Shown here piece after piece: positions 53,356 to 62,387 of a DNA stretch of 64,000 nucleotides. The stretch is from Paulinella micropora (Eukaryota > Cercozoa > Imbricatea > Euglyphida): NCBI GenBank assembly GCA_009731375.1, contig BJOX01000173.1, positions 775,629 to 839,628 of the forward strand. The letters are read 5' to 3'. Position 1 is the first letter of the stretch. Every line of letters starts with the position of its first letter. The notes under the pieces were generated by a model. That model worked only from the letters and a program-made list of their open reading frames with translations. It was not told the origin of the DNA and did not search any database. Position numbers and translations under genes: made by a program.

Positions 53356-56300
53356 ATGATGATGAAAGATGAACACGTAGAGCCCGATACCCTACACAAT
53401 AGGGGGGCCGACCCTTTAAAAGAAAATAAAAAAATCATAAAGACGCGGGGGGCGGTTAGATACTATGACAAAATGAAAACAAAAAAAGAAGATTACAAAA
53501 CGGCAACCCCCGATGAACTTTATGACATTTTAAACGAAGCAAAAAACCCGACCATTTACGAGAGTATAGAAGACGGGGTAAAACCTTATGCGGATTATGA
53601 AAAAGACTTTAAAACTAAAAAAGAAATGGAAGCAAACAAAGCAACGATTAGAGAATTTATAATAAATGAGTTTGGGCGGGTTTTTGGATGTAGCCCCGAT
53701 AAAATAGCAGTATTAGAAGCACACGAAAAAAGGGGCCGTTTATGGCGGTTATCTTATCATTTAATAGCATATGAGGCCCCGCCGATGGCTGACGGGTTAG
53801 AGGTTAAACAACTTATAGAGGCCGACAATAAAGCGGGATTTGATACGGCCCCGTATAAAGCTTATGGCCGACGACAGCTTTTTAGAACCGTTTTAAGCAC
53901 CAAAGAAAACGAGGGCCGACCGTTTGTAAGGACCGATAAACCATTAACAAAAGAGAATTTTAAAGAGTGTTTAATAACGGCCGTGGGTGAATATGAGATA
54001 AATGAAGAGGCTGAGGAAATGGCGGGCGTGATGATACGGGCGGAACACTTGGAGGAAGTGCGAATAGATGAACAAAGAAAACAGATAGAACAATTTGAGG
54101 AAGCGATGTTAGCAAATCATTTTATTAGAAGCGAACAAGCAAAAAACGGTGGCCTTTATCTAACTAAGGCAGAAATGGAGGAAGCACAGATAAGCAACCC
54201 GAACCGACTAGATATAATCAACACAGCCTTTAAAAAAGCTTTCAATGCCTTAGAGAAATTTAAGCCCGACATATTCAAAAATATAAGCGGATTAAAAAAT
54301 ATAAGCTTTAACGACGATGGGAGCAAATGTTTATATTTTAAGAGGTCAAGCGCGGGATATTGTAAAGACCACAAAAGAACACACGATGCGGACAATTGCG
54401 ACGCGGTGATTATTTCAAAAAATGATAAATGCTATTATTTGTGTGTAAAACAGCCGACGGGCACATTATACCCACTTTTCATAGCTAAGAAGGAGGAAAG
54501 GCAAAAAGAACTAATAGAGAAATTAACGAAGAGCCAGACGAAATTGAGAAACGATATAACACAAAAAATTATAGATGTTTATGAGTTTGAAAACGTGAAG
54601 CAATCGCGGGAGAAATGGTGCGCCGATATACGGTGTTTATTAAACGCTATGACGGCCGAGAAGAAGAACCGCCGACAGCTAATAGGCCTTAGAAGCAATT
54701 TAGGCACGGGTAAAAGTGTAGCCCTTTTGAAAGCGATAGAAAAATATATAGCCGAGAACCCCGACGGCAAGATATTGATTTTAACACAGCGCATAATATT
54801 AAGCAAGCAGAACGCCCGAGCACTTAAAAAATTGGGTTTCTTTTGTTATCTGGACCGCGAGGGAAACGAACTTATAACAAATAAAAAAAGTATAATTCAA
54901 TTAGATAGCCTTAATTATTTAAGCTGGGATATTAAAAACGACCCGATAGGGCTTATTATAATAGACGAGGCCGACCAGGCGCTGAGACATTTAAACGCGG
55001 ACACATTCAAGAACAACACCAAAGCGAACCATAATTTAAAAACCCTTTACGCGGTATTGCGGAATACAAAAAAATTAATTCTAATGTCTGGGAACTTAAC
55101 GGCCGATAATTTACAAGATTGGGAGAAGATGGCGGGCCATAACTTAGAAGCAAAAATTTTTATAAATGATAGCAGAAAATATCATACACCCTTTAAAATA
55201 CTGATGGGGCAGACCGACGAGCAGATAATAAGGGCCGTGTGCGATAGCTTGGACAAGGGCGAACGGGTTTATTTAGCTTCTAATAAAGCAATTGAAAAAA
55301 TAAAAAGTGTTTTTGAATATCTAATAAAAGGCCGTAATATAAAGGCCCTTTTGATTACTAAGGAGACAATGAACGAGCCAGAGGTTAAAGAGGCGCTAGT
55401 AGGTGATATAAATGAAATATGGAGCAAATACGAACTTATAACCGTTTCGCCGTGCGTGCAGTCTGCGGTATCTTATGATGTGGCGCAGTATTATGATAAA
55501 ATTTATGGATTATTTACGAACGGGAGCAACAGTAGCGGGGACGCCTGCCAAATGTTGAGGCGGATAAGATACCCAACTAGCAATGAAATTTTTGTTAATG
55601 TTGAACAGCACGGCGGGGTAAGGCCGACCAACTACGAAGACATATTAGCGGGGATTTATAAAGACCAAACGGACCTTTTAAAGGGTTTAAAGGGGTATTT
55701 AGAAAAAAACCAACTAGACCCCGAAACACTGAGACCAGGAATAGACGAAAACCACCCTTACCCGCGACTAGTGGCAAAATTAACAGCACAGGAAAATGCA
55801 GATAAAAACAATTATTTAGAAAATTTCATAAAAAACCAGATTATTTACGGCAATACGGTTGAAAATGTGCCAGACGAACAAGCCAAAGAAAATAAAGTAG
55901 TTCTTAAAGAAAATATCAAAATAATTAGCGATGAATTGAAAGACAAGAAGGCCGAGGAGCTAGCGAAGGCGGAAACGATGACAGATGGACAGGCAAAAGA
56001 ACTAATAAAGAAGCAAAAGACGGAGCAATTAACCAAAGAAGAACAAACAAAGCTAGATAAGCATTTTATCATAAAAACATATAATTTTAATGAAGACCCA
56101 GCGACCGCTGGATTTTATAGGACATACGGGGACAAAAAGACACGGCGATTATTTGAAACCATAAAAGGCTTTTATAAAGAATGTTTTGATTTTGATGAAG
56201 GATTAGAACAAATACAAAAAATGGATTATTATAAGATTTTTAATAAACTTACTATTGATGAAGACCAAGCAATAACGGATAAACACGGCGATTTAATAAT

Positions 56301-56784
56301 AAAAACCACTGGAATAAAGGCGGAGCACGCGAAGCATAAATTAACTGTGGATATATTCAAAAAATTAGGGTTTGAGACATTCCACGACCGCCGAGAGATA
56401 GACAGGGCGGAAATGATAAAGAATTTAAAGACAATACACACTGAACACTTAACGAACCCGCAGGAGCTTATAATAACATTGAAGAAGGAAAGGCGGAAGG
56501 CGCAGGCGATAGCGGATTTAAAACCAGAAAGCAAGACTTTTATTAATCATATGTTAAAATTCATAAACGGATTAACGGGCGATTTATACGGAATAAAGAT
56601 TAAAGCGACGGACACGAACAGGACCGCATATAAATTAGAAACACCAATAGACACATTATTTTTAAGAGTTAAGAACAATAATTTTATACCAGTTTTAGGA
56701 AACCCACAGGAGCCAGCCGAACCACCTTTTTATGAGCTATATGAACAATTTGAACAAATGGCATTATCAAAACAAAGAGCTTAA
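53356..56784 (+). CDS. Primase-helicase fusion (archaeo-eukaryotic primase plus herpes origin-binding-type SF2 helicase)
   Basis: 1142 aa, uninterrupted. The N-terminal AEP primase has motif I YESIEDGVKPYADYE (catalytic D80/E82), motif II RLSYH (S133, H135) and motif III DTAPYKAYGRRQLFRTVLSTK (163-183). A Cys/His cluster at 325-363 (C325, C336, H339, C348, C359, C363) fits the zinc ribbon that follows viral primases. The C-terminal SF2 helicase has Walker A NLGTGKS (448-454), DEAD box IIIDEADQAL (535-543), motif III LMSGNLT, YLASNKA (639-645), LITVSPCVQSAVSYD (694-708) and CQMLRRIR (731-738). This is the herpesvirus UL9/origin-binding helicase pattern, also known in large DNA viruses. Residues 760-1142 are an unrecognised Lys-rich region. 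The likely role is priming and unwinding at the element's own origin. Three ATGs in a row make the start uncertain by two codons. Confidence 0.88.
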   Translation: MMMKDEHVEPDTLHNRGADPLKENKKIIKTRGAVRYYDKMKTKKEDYKTATPDELYDILNEAKNPTIYESIEDGVKPYADYEKDFKTKKEMEANKATIREFIINEFGRVFGCSPDKIAVLEAHEKRGRLWRLSYHLIAYEAPPMADGLEVKQLIEADNKAGFDTAPYKAYGRRQLFRTVLSTKENEGRPFVRTDKPLTKENFKECLITAVGEYEINEEAEEMAGVMIRAEHLEEVRIDEQRKQIEQFEEAMLANHFIRSEQAKNGGLYLTKAEMEEAQISNPNRLDIINTAFKKAFNALEKFKPDIFKNISGLKNISFNDDGSKCLYFKRSSAGYCKDHKRTHDADNCDAVIISKNDKCYYLCVKQPTGTLYPLFIAKKEERQKELIEKLTKSQTKLRNDITQKIIDVYEFENVKQSREKWCADIRCLLNAMTAEKKNRRQLIGLRSNLGTGKSVALLKAIEKYIAENPDGKILILTQRIILSKQNARALKKLGFFCYLDREGNELITNKKSIIQLDSLNYLSWDIKNDPIGLIIIDEADQALRHLNADTFKNNTKANHNLKTLYAVLRNTKKLILMSGNLTADNLQDWEKMAGHNLEAKIFINDSRKYHTPFKILMGQTDEQIIRAVCDSLDKGERVYLASNKAIEKIKSVFEYLIKGRNIKALLITKETMNEPEVKEALVGDINEIWSKYELITVSPCVQSAVSYDVAQYYDKIYGLFTNGSNSSGDACQMLRRIRYPTSNEIFVNVEQHGGVRPTNYEDILAGIYKDQTDLLKGLKGYLEKNQLDPETLRPGIDENHPYPRLVAKLTAQENADKNNYLENFIKNQIIYGNTVENVPDEQAKENKVVLKENIKIISDELKDKKAEELAKAETMTDGQAKELIKKQKTEQLTKEEQTKLDKHFIIKTYNFNEDPATAGFYRTYGDKKTRRLFETIKGFYKECFDFDEGLEQIQKMDYYKIFNKLTIDEDQAITDKHGDLIIKTTGIKAEHAKHKLTVDIFKKLGFETFHDRREIDRAEMIKNLKTIHTEHLTNPQELIITLKKERRKAQAIADLKPESKTFINHMLKFINGLTGDLYGIKIKATDTNRTAYKLETPIDTLFLRVKNNNFIPVLGNPQEPAEPPFYELYEQFEQMALSKQRA

Positions 56785-57516
56785 ATAATTTATGTTTATA
56801 AAGTGTGTTTAAATATTTTATGTCCGTATATAAAAAAACACGGGCCTTTTTTGATGTTGTTTAAAAAGGGGGGTTAGCGGTATTTAGAGCCGTTTTTAGG
56901 TTTAAGCCGACCGACGTTTTTTATTATAGAGAAAAAGCTGGCGGTCGGCTTATTGTTAAAATTGGGGTTTTAGAGTGTTTAGGGCCGTTTTTTGATATGG
57001 TTAAAAAATGGGTGTGTTTTTTTTGCTTAAATAATTTATGTCTGTATATTGTGTTTAAATATTTTATGTCCGTATATAAAAAAACACGGGCCTTTTTTGA
57101 TGTTGTTTAAAAAGGGGGGTTAGCGGTATTTAGAGCCGTTTTTAGGTTTAAGCCGACCGACGTTTTTTATTATAGAGAAAAAGCTGGCGGTCGGCTTATT
57201 GTTAAAATTGGGGTTTTAGAGTGTTTAGGGCCGTTTTTTGATATGGTTAAAAAATGGGTGTGTTTTTTTTGCTTAAATAATTTATGTCTGTATATTGTGT
57301 TTAAATATTTTATGTCCGTATATAAAAAAACACGGGCCTTTTTTGATGTTGTTTAAAAAGGGGGGTTAGCGGTATTTAGAGCCGTTTTTAGGTTTAAGCC
57401 GACCGACGTTTTTTATTATAGAGAAAAAGCTGGCGGTCGGCTTATTGTTAAAATTGGGGTTTTAGAGTGTTTAGGGCCGTTTTTTGATATGGTTAAAAAA
57501 TGGGTGTGTTTTTTTT
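56779..57516. repeat. Three tandem 246-bp repeats
   Basis: Nearly identical units begin at 56779, 57025 and 57271 (each GCTTAAATAATTTATG). The first overlaps the last codon and the stop of the primase-helicase. Each unit contains an inverted pair TAAGCCGACCG/CGGTCGGCTTA (56903-56913 and 56942-56952 in unit 1) around a 28-nt loop. A degenerate fourth end (GTGTTTAGGACCGTTTTTTG) follows at about 57547-57600. Noncoding; candidate terminator and/or origin region. Confidence 0.95.
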
Positions 57517-57600
57517 GTAATACCCGATAGGTAAAAAAAAAGCCGTAGGAGTGTTTAGGACCGTTTTTTGATATGGTGAAAATGGGCGAGTTTTTTTTTA

Positions 57601-57750
57601 TGTCGTCGCCATCTTCATTTTATATGTTAGGGTAGATATTTTATATGAAAAAAAAAATGGTTTGAATATTAAAAACCTTTTGCTTTGCTTTTTTTGATAC
57701 CGAAAAGGCCCGAAACCAGCAAAACTCACAGCCGACAAAAAAACCGCATT
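57601..57750. other. Spacer between the two repeat arrays
   Basis: AT-rich, no gene. Ends in CCGCATTAAGCC at the start of the 70-bp array. Confidence 0.5.
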
Positions 57751-58012
57751 AAGCCGACCGACAGCCGACCCCTAAAAAATGGGGCTAACGGCCAACGGAC
57801 GGCAAACAAAAAAACACATTGAGCCGACCGCCAGCTGACCCCTAAAACCGAGGGATAACGGCAAACGGACGGCAAACAAAAAAAACACATTAAGCCGACC
57901 GACAGCCAACCCCTAAAAAATGGGGCTAACGGCAAACGGACGGCAAACAAAAAAAACACATTGAGCCGACCGACAGCCGACCCCTAAAAACAGGGGATAA
58001 CGGCCCGCAGAC
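57751..58012. repeat. 70-71 bp tandem repeats, four copies
   Basis: Units start at 57751, 57821, 57892 and 57963 with (A/G)AGCCGACCGACAGCCGAC, followed by CCCCTAAAAAATGGGG (a small inverted repeat) and AACGGACGGCAAACAAAAAA. They share the AGCCGACCG core with the 246-bp repeats. GC-rich iterons on an AT-rich background resemble a replication-origin or initiator-binding array (inference). Confidence 0.85.
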
Positions 58013-58119
58013 ACGGAAAAACACAGGGCGCAATATTAAACAATTACATTATTTTTTTTAATTTGTTTTTTCTATATATAAAATTATTAATCAAAATATA
58101 TAACCTAATTTTCTAAAAA

Positions 58120-58389
58120 ATGGCAAACATAGACCGCCCGCCAAATGAAAAGATTATAGCCGACGGCAAAACGACCTATATTAAATATTATCCATACATA
58201 CATAAAGACGGCAATATAACCTTTAATAAATTCACATTCACGAAGCCGAACAAGCAACAGGAAAAGAAGCAGAAGGCAGACGACCGACAAAAAAAACGGG
58301 ACCTTATAACAACGATACGAACGAAGCTAAGGGCAAATAACAAAAGTTTAAAAATAGCCGACTTAGAAACAATAAACAATTTATTATAG
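58120..58389 (+). CDS. 89-aa basic protein, paralogue of the AT-hook protein (without the hook)
   Basis: TTYIKYYPYIHKDGNITFNK (about 19-38) parallels the central segment of the 161-aa AT-hook protein. It is followed by a Lys/Gln-rich helix and LKIADLETINNLL at the end. It lies at the outer part of the left palindrome arm. The right arm carries the same 3' portion at 63816-64000, identical over all that is visible. It converges with the neighbouring gene, whose frameshifted left copy reads through it in antisense. Confidence 0.65.
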   Translation: MANIDRPPNEKIIADGKTTYIKYYPYIHKDGNITFNKFTFTKPNKQQEKKQKADDRQKKRDLITTIRTKLRANNKSLKIADLETINNLL

Positions 58390-58733
58390 TCTATTACCTC
58401 CTCCTCGTTACAGTCCTTAATAAATCTTTTTTTTAGTATGGTTACCGCATATCGGCTTTTATCTTGCTTAGCTCGTGTTTTAATTTCCACAATTAACTCA
58501 TACACACAATTTTTTTTAAATGGGGGTAAATCCGATTTTTCACAACGAACACTGATAATATTATTTTTTGTTGTATAAATGGGCAGATATGTGTCGGGCA
58601 CGATTTCGCCTAATTTCTTTTCAATCTTTGTTAGCTCGTCGCAGGTTTTCTTATCTATTGTCTCATTAGTAATAAAACACAAGTTGCCGTAAATATCCTT
58701 TTTAAGATATCTTGCCGAAATCGTTTTAGACAT
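58188..58733 (-). pseudogene. Left-arm copy of the 116-aa acidic-tailed protein, stop codon lost
   Basis: The first 115 residues equal the right-arm gene at 63471-63821. A missing C in GACCTATAA (left reads GACTAT) removes the stop, so the frame continues 65 more residues antisense to the 58120 gene. Either a real one-base deletion or a sequencing error. The right-arm version is taken as the reference form. Confidence 0.65.
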
Positions 58734-58828
58734 TTTTGATATATATTATTAATCAAAAAAGTTTATATAGAAAAAATAATAAATAAATATTATCTCATAT
58801 TTTATATAAAGAAAAAACAACGGCAAAA
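58734..58828. promoter_or_regulatory. Divergent AT-rich promoter, left arm
   Basis: 95 bp between two divergent starts, with TATATATTATTAATCAAAAA and TCATATTTTATATAAAGAAA. An equivalent lies at 63376-63470. Confidence 0.55.
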
Positions 58829-59841
58829 ATGGCAAAATACGAATGTTTGAAATGTGGGGACAAATTCAAATCAATGACTAATTTTGAAGTCCATTTAACA
58901 AAAGAACAAAACGACGACCTAAAAGAATATATACAAAAATTACGGCGGCAGCTCTCGCAACTCTCGGCGGACTATCACGAGCTCGCGGAAGTATTAGAAG
59001 CGGCAATAATGAAGGCTAAGAAATTTAAAGACCAACGAGACACCGCCTATTATGTCATAGACCAGCACAGAAAGCGGGTCATATACATAGACGACGAATT
59101 TAAGGCGGACGACCTAAACCCCGTAATATACCACATACCACGAACAGGGGGCATATTTTATATTTTTAGTCGCAAAAGCTATAACCGCTTAAAGATTAAA
59201 CACGATACGGGGCAAATTAAGAAAATAGAAGGAATACAGGACATATTAACCACAAAAGAAAAAGAATTAAAGAAGCTACACCGAGCAAAAAGCACCGATA
59301 AAGACAACTTTAAAAAAATAAAAAAATTATACTCTACGGCACTAACAACAATAAAACATAATGAAGCAACGATAAAGGATTTAAAAGCAAAAGTCCAAAA
59401 AAAGGATAATGAAACGGCAACAACCGCGGACGGCTCGGAAGACGAAGCGGACGACACGGACCACGGACCAACAGCCGACAATACGGACACGACGGCGGAC
59501 AGCTCGGCCCGCGACACAGCCGACAATACGGAAACCACGGCGGGCATTACTGCGGACGACAAAAAATATTATATGACTTTGAAATATTAAACAAATTCTC
59601 TAAAAACCTTATTTACGAAAGGACGGGACGGAAACCCCTTTATATTTCTATATACTACTTAACAACCCTAAGGGGCCTAGACTGTTATTTTTTAGAAGTG
59701 TTCGGCCTATCGCTCGCGGACTTCATAGACATATTCAATAAATTAAAGGCTAAACGGCTTACCATAGCTCACCCGCCTATAAAAAAATTAGATTACGATA
59801 TAATTAAAACCGTTATTAATTGCTATCAACAACCTGTATAA
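58829..59841 (+). pseudogene. Left-arm copy of the zinc-finger/coiled-coil protein, frameshifted
   Basis: Open for 253 codons to 59590, then out of frame. The run of six A after GCGGACGAC is seven A in the right arm, where the gene is open for 337 codons. Past the break the other frame continues the same protein to a stop at 59839-59841. Overlaps the convergent CxxC gene by 26 bp. See the right-arm gene for domains. Confidence 0.7.
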
Positions 59842-60281
59842 GATTTTGTATTAATTCTTTTATACGGTGGTTAATGGCCCTTACTAATAGCTCATTATCA
59901 CGGCCCGCCCGTCTTTACTAGCTCGCGGTAGCTGTTGAAAATGCCCTCTAACTCCTCGGCGGGGTCTGTGTCGTCGCTGTTCAGACGGTCTATCGTCTCT
60001 TCAAAAACATCAACCCTTTTTTTGTTTTTGTTCATTCGGCGGCACGGCTCGCAATTCTTAAACCGTTTCGTTTTATCGGTCAAAAACTCGCAACCACACT
60101 TAAAGCAAGTTTTAAAAACCAACTTCTCGGCCGTCGCTAAGTCCCCCGCGGGGTCGTCTATGGTCAGCTCTAAATCGTCGTCGGCCGTTGGTGGTGGCCT
60201 CGGTGGTGGTGTTCGCGGTCGGCTCCTTGGTGGTCTCGGGGCTGGTGTTGCTGGTAGCGGTGGGGCCGTTAATATGGACAT
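59816..60281 (-). pseudogene. Left-arm copy of the Pro-rich CxxC zinc protein, frameshifted
   Basis: Starts MSILTAPPLPATPAPRPPRS. It has the CFKCGCEFL...CEPC zinc-binding pair, then a one-base gain around ELVKT (ACGGGCGGG versus ACGGCAGG) ends the frame at 59898 (127 aa). The downstream sequence in the other frame matches the right-arm C-terminus to 59816. Confidence 0.7.
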
Positions 60282-60330
60282 CTTTTTTTATATTATCATT
60301 AAGACAATCTTTAAAACGGTAAAATATTTT

Positions 60331-60486
60331 TTATAATCCATATTCGGCCCGCAGTATGTATTTTAACAATAAATATTCTAACTCATACCGCCTTTTAAAT
60401 TCTGCGGGTTGGGCCGTCTGCTGTATTGAATAAAGAATTTTCAAGCGGTTTAAGATATTTATAAATATTTCGTCGTGATTGGTCAT
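60331..60486 (-). CDS. 51-aa overlapping ORF, left-arm copy
   Basis: Begins MTNHDEIFINILNRLK inside the 206-aa gene (another frame) and continues past its stop to TAA at 60331-60333. In the section that differs from the right arm, three of four base changes are silent in this frame and the fourth gives Phe to Tyr. Confidence 0.5.
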   Translation of the reverse strand: MTNHDEIFINILNRLKILYSIQQTAQPAEFKRRYELEYLLLKYILRAEYGL

Positions 60487-61015
60487 ATTTCTTTATATTT
60501 TCTATTCTCTCGTGGTAATCTATTTTTAAGCAAAGATACCGCCCGCGGGTGTGATTTTCTACAAGGTGCTTTAATAACTGCTCTAATTTCTGTTTATAAA
60601 TATTTATCTGTTTTTGCTCGTGTTCAATGTTCTTTATTATTATTGAAACTTGATTAATTAATATAAAATCGGCTTTTCGTATTATGCGGGCTTCTTCTTC
60701 TTTTGATAACTGCGGGGCGGTCTGTTTCGCCTCTTCTAGCTTTCGTCGCTCTCTGTTAGCCTTGTTTAGTGCGGATAGCCTCGCGCGGTGCTTCTGATAA
60801 TATGTGGCGCGATATTCGGCCCTTTTTTCGGCCGATACACTGCGGGCCCGTGTTAAGCAGGCCTTACACAGTAAAAACGGGGCCCCCGTATTATCTAAAA
60901 TGACTTCTTTTTTTTTACAGGTTTTTAAAGCACATTTAAAAGTATCAATTATTAATGGCGGGGCCGTGTTGTGTTGTTGCTGTGCGGGCGGTTGCTGTGC
61001 GGGCGGTGTGGCCAT
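60395..61015 (-). CDS. 206-aa zinc-binding, coiled-coil protein (left arm)
   Basis: Translation identical to the right-arm gene. A Gln/Pro/Ala-rich N-terminus is followed by C28-x4-C33 and C50-x2-C53, a probable zinc ribbon. Then comes a basic RRxxYYxKHRxR-like helix (ATYYQKHRARLSALNKANRE) and a Lys/Glu coiled coil. A DNA-binding regulator is plausible. It starts 42 bp from the inner end of the palindrome arm and reads away from the centre. Confidence 0.75.
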   Translation of the reverse strand: MATPPAQQPPAQQQHNTAPPLIIDTFKCALKTCKKKEVILDNTGAPFLLCKACLTRARSVSAEKRAEYRATYYQKHRARLSALNKANRERRKLEEAKQTAPQLSKEEEARIIRKADFILINQVSIIIKNIEHEQKQINIYKQKLEQLLKHLVENHTRGRYLCLKIDYHERIENIKKYDQSRRNIYKYLKPLENSLFNTADGPTRRI

Positions 61016-61057
61016 AATTGGTATTTAAATCTTATTTTTGGTTTTATATAATCTTAG

Positions 61058-61143
61058 AAAGATATTTATTTATGTTTTTTATGGGTTGTTTTGCTTTCCT
61101 GTCTTGTTTTATTTTCCTTTTTTTTGTTTTGTTTTTTTTATGT
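61058..61143. other. 86-nt asymmetric centre of the palindrome
   Basis: Not self-complementary. T-rich with interspersed G on the plus strand (ATGGGTTGTTTTGCTTTCCT, then poly-T). Both inner genes are transcribed outward from it, so it would hold their promoters and/or be a hairpin loop. Confidence 0.85.
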
Positions 61144-61185
61144 CTAAGATTATATAAAACCAAAAATAAGATTTAAATACCAATT

Positions 61186-61806
61186 ATGGCCACACCGCCC
61201 GCACAGCAACCGCCCGCACAGCAACAACACAACACGGCCCCGCCATTAATAATTGATACTTTTAAATGTGCTTTAAAAACCTGTAAAAAAAAAGAAGTCA
61301 TTTTAGATAATACGGGGGCCCCGTTTTTACTGTGTAAGGCCTGCTTAACACGGGCCCGCAGTGTATCGGCCGAAAAAAGGGCCGAATATCGCGCCACATA
61401 TTACCAGAAGCACCGCGCGAGGCTATCCGCACTAAACAAGGCTAACAGAGAGCGACGAAAGCTAGAAGAGGCGAAACAGACCGCCCCGCAGTTATCAAAA
61501 GAAGAAGAAGCCCGCATAATACGAAAAGCCGATTTTATATTAATTAATCAAGTTTCAATAATAATAAAGAACATTGAACACGAGCAAAAACAGATAAATA
61601 TTTATAAACAGAAATTAGAGCAGTTATTAAAGCACCTTGTAGAAAATCACACCCGCGGGCGGTATCTTTGCTTAAAAATAGATTACCACGAGAGAATAGA
61701 AAATATAAAGAAATATGACCAATCACGACGAAATATTTATAAATATCTTAAACCGCTTGAAAATTCTTTATTCAATACAGCAGACGGCCCAACCCGCAGA
61801 ATTTAA
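61186..61806 (+). CDS. 206-aa zinc-binding, coiled-coil protein (right arm)
   Basis: Same product as 60395-61015: MATPPAQQPPAQQQHN start, C28-x4-C33...C50-x2-C53, a basic helix, then a coiled coil ending GPTRRI. The last 92 bp overlap the start of the 51-aa frame. Not recognised beyond zinc-ribbon plus coiled coil. Confidence 0.75.
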   Translation: MATPPAQQPPAQQQHNTAPPLIIDTFKCALKTCKKKEVILDNTGAPFLLCKACLTRARSVSAEKRAEYRATYYQKHRARLSALNKANRERRKLEEAKQTAPQLSKEEEARIIRKADFILINQVSIIIKNIEHEQKQINIYKQKLEQLLKHLVENHTRGRYLCLKIDYHERIENIKKYDQSRRNIYKYLKPLENSLFNTADGPTRRI

Positions 61807-61870
61807 AAGGCGGTATGAGTTAGAGTTTTTGTTATTAAAATACATACTGCGGGCCGAATATGGATTATAA
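61715..61870 (+). CDS. 51-aa overlapping ORF, right-arm copy
   Basis: Reads MTNHDEIFINILNRLK at the start and KYILRAEYGL at the end. It overlaps the 206-aa gene by 92 bp in another frame, then occupies the space before the next gene. Arm-to-arm differences in its unique part are mostly silent in this frame. Alternatively it is the ancestral C-terminus of the 206-aa protein after a shared frameshift. Confidence 0.5.
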   Translation: MTNHDEIFINILNRLKILYSIQQTAQPAEFKRRYELEFLLLKYILRAEYGL

Positions 61871-61919
61871 AAAATATTTTACCGTTTTAAAGATTGTCTT
61901 AATGATAATATAAAAAAAG

Positions 61920-62387
61920 ATGTCCATATTAACGGCCCCACCGCTACCAGCAACACCAGCCCCGAGACCACCGAGGAGCCGACCGCGAACACCACCACCA
62001 GCCCCACCAACGGCCGACGACGATTTAGAGCTGACCATAGACAGCCCCCTCCGCGAGCGCGACTTAGCGACGGCCGAGAAGTTGGTTTTTAAAAATTGCT
62101 TTAAGTGTGGTTGCGATTTTTTGACCGATAAAACGAAACGGTTTAAGAATTGCGAGCCGTGCCGATATATGAACAAAAACAAAAAAAGAATAGATGTTTT
62201 TAATGAGACCCTTGACCGCTTAAACGGCGACGAAACAGACCCCGCCGAGGAGTTAGAGGACATTTTCAACAGCTACCGCGAGCTAGTAAAGACGGCAGGC
62301 CGTGATAACGTGCTTTTAGTAAGGGCCATTAACCACCGTATAAAAGAGTTAATACAAAATCTTATATTGTGTGTTGATAGTCATTAA
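61920..62387 (+). CDS. Pro-rich CxxC zinc protein, 155 aa
   Basis: A Pro/Ala-rich N-terminus (LPATPAPRPPRSRPRTPPPA), an acidic DDDLELTID segment, then CFKCGCDFLTDKTKRF and NCEPC forming a CxxC...CxxC zinc-binding pair, and a helical C-terminus (NHRIKELIQNLI). Overlaps the convergent zinc-finger/coiled-coil gene by 26 bp, as in the left arm. Possibly a small transcription or replication factor; no family recognised. Confidence 0.75.
   Translation: MSILTAPPLPATPAPRPPRSRPRTPPPAPPTADDDLELTIDSPLRERDLATAEKLVFKNCFKCGCDFLTDKTKRFKNCEPCRYMNKNKKRIDVFNETLDRLNGDETDPAEELEDIFNSYRELVKTAGRDNVLLVRAINHRIKELIQNLILCVDSH

Larger units (their letters stand above)
58205..61057 (+). repeat. Left arm of the giant inverted repeat
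   Basis: The reverse complement of 61144-64000. The arm continues left of 58205 for an unknown distance because its partner runs off the window. Net length difference between arms over the visible part is 4 nt. The last shared bases are ATATAATCTTAG at 61057. Confidence 0.95.

Noticed and set aside
57726-57959. 77-aa minus-strand frame over the 70-bp repeats
   Set aside because: Repeat translation (FFLFAVR-type periodic peptide), no independent support.
59179-59562. Ser/Val-rich minus-strand frame opposite the zinc-finger/coiled-coil gene
   Set aside because: Antisense shadow of the Thr/Asp/Ala-rich linker; no start context, no domain.
61058-61143. Simple sequencing fold-back (hairpin read-through) as explanation of the palindrome
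   Set aside because: The arms contain many substitutions and indels in their middle parts, which a fold-back of one molecule would not give. Misassembly of two copies remains possible.
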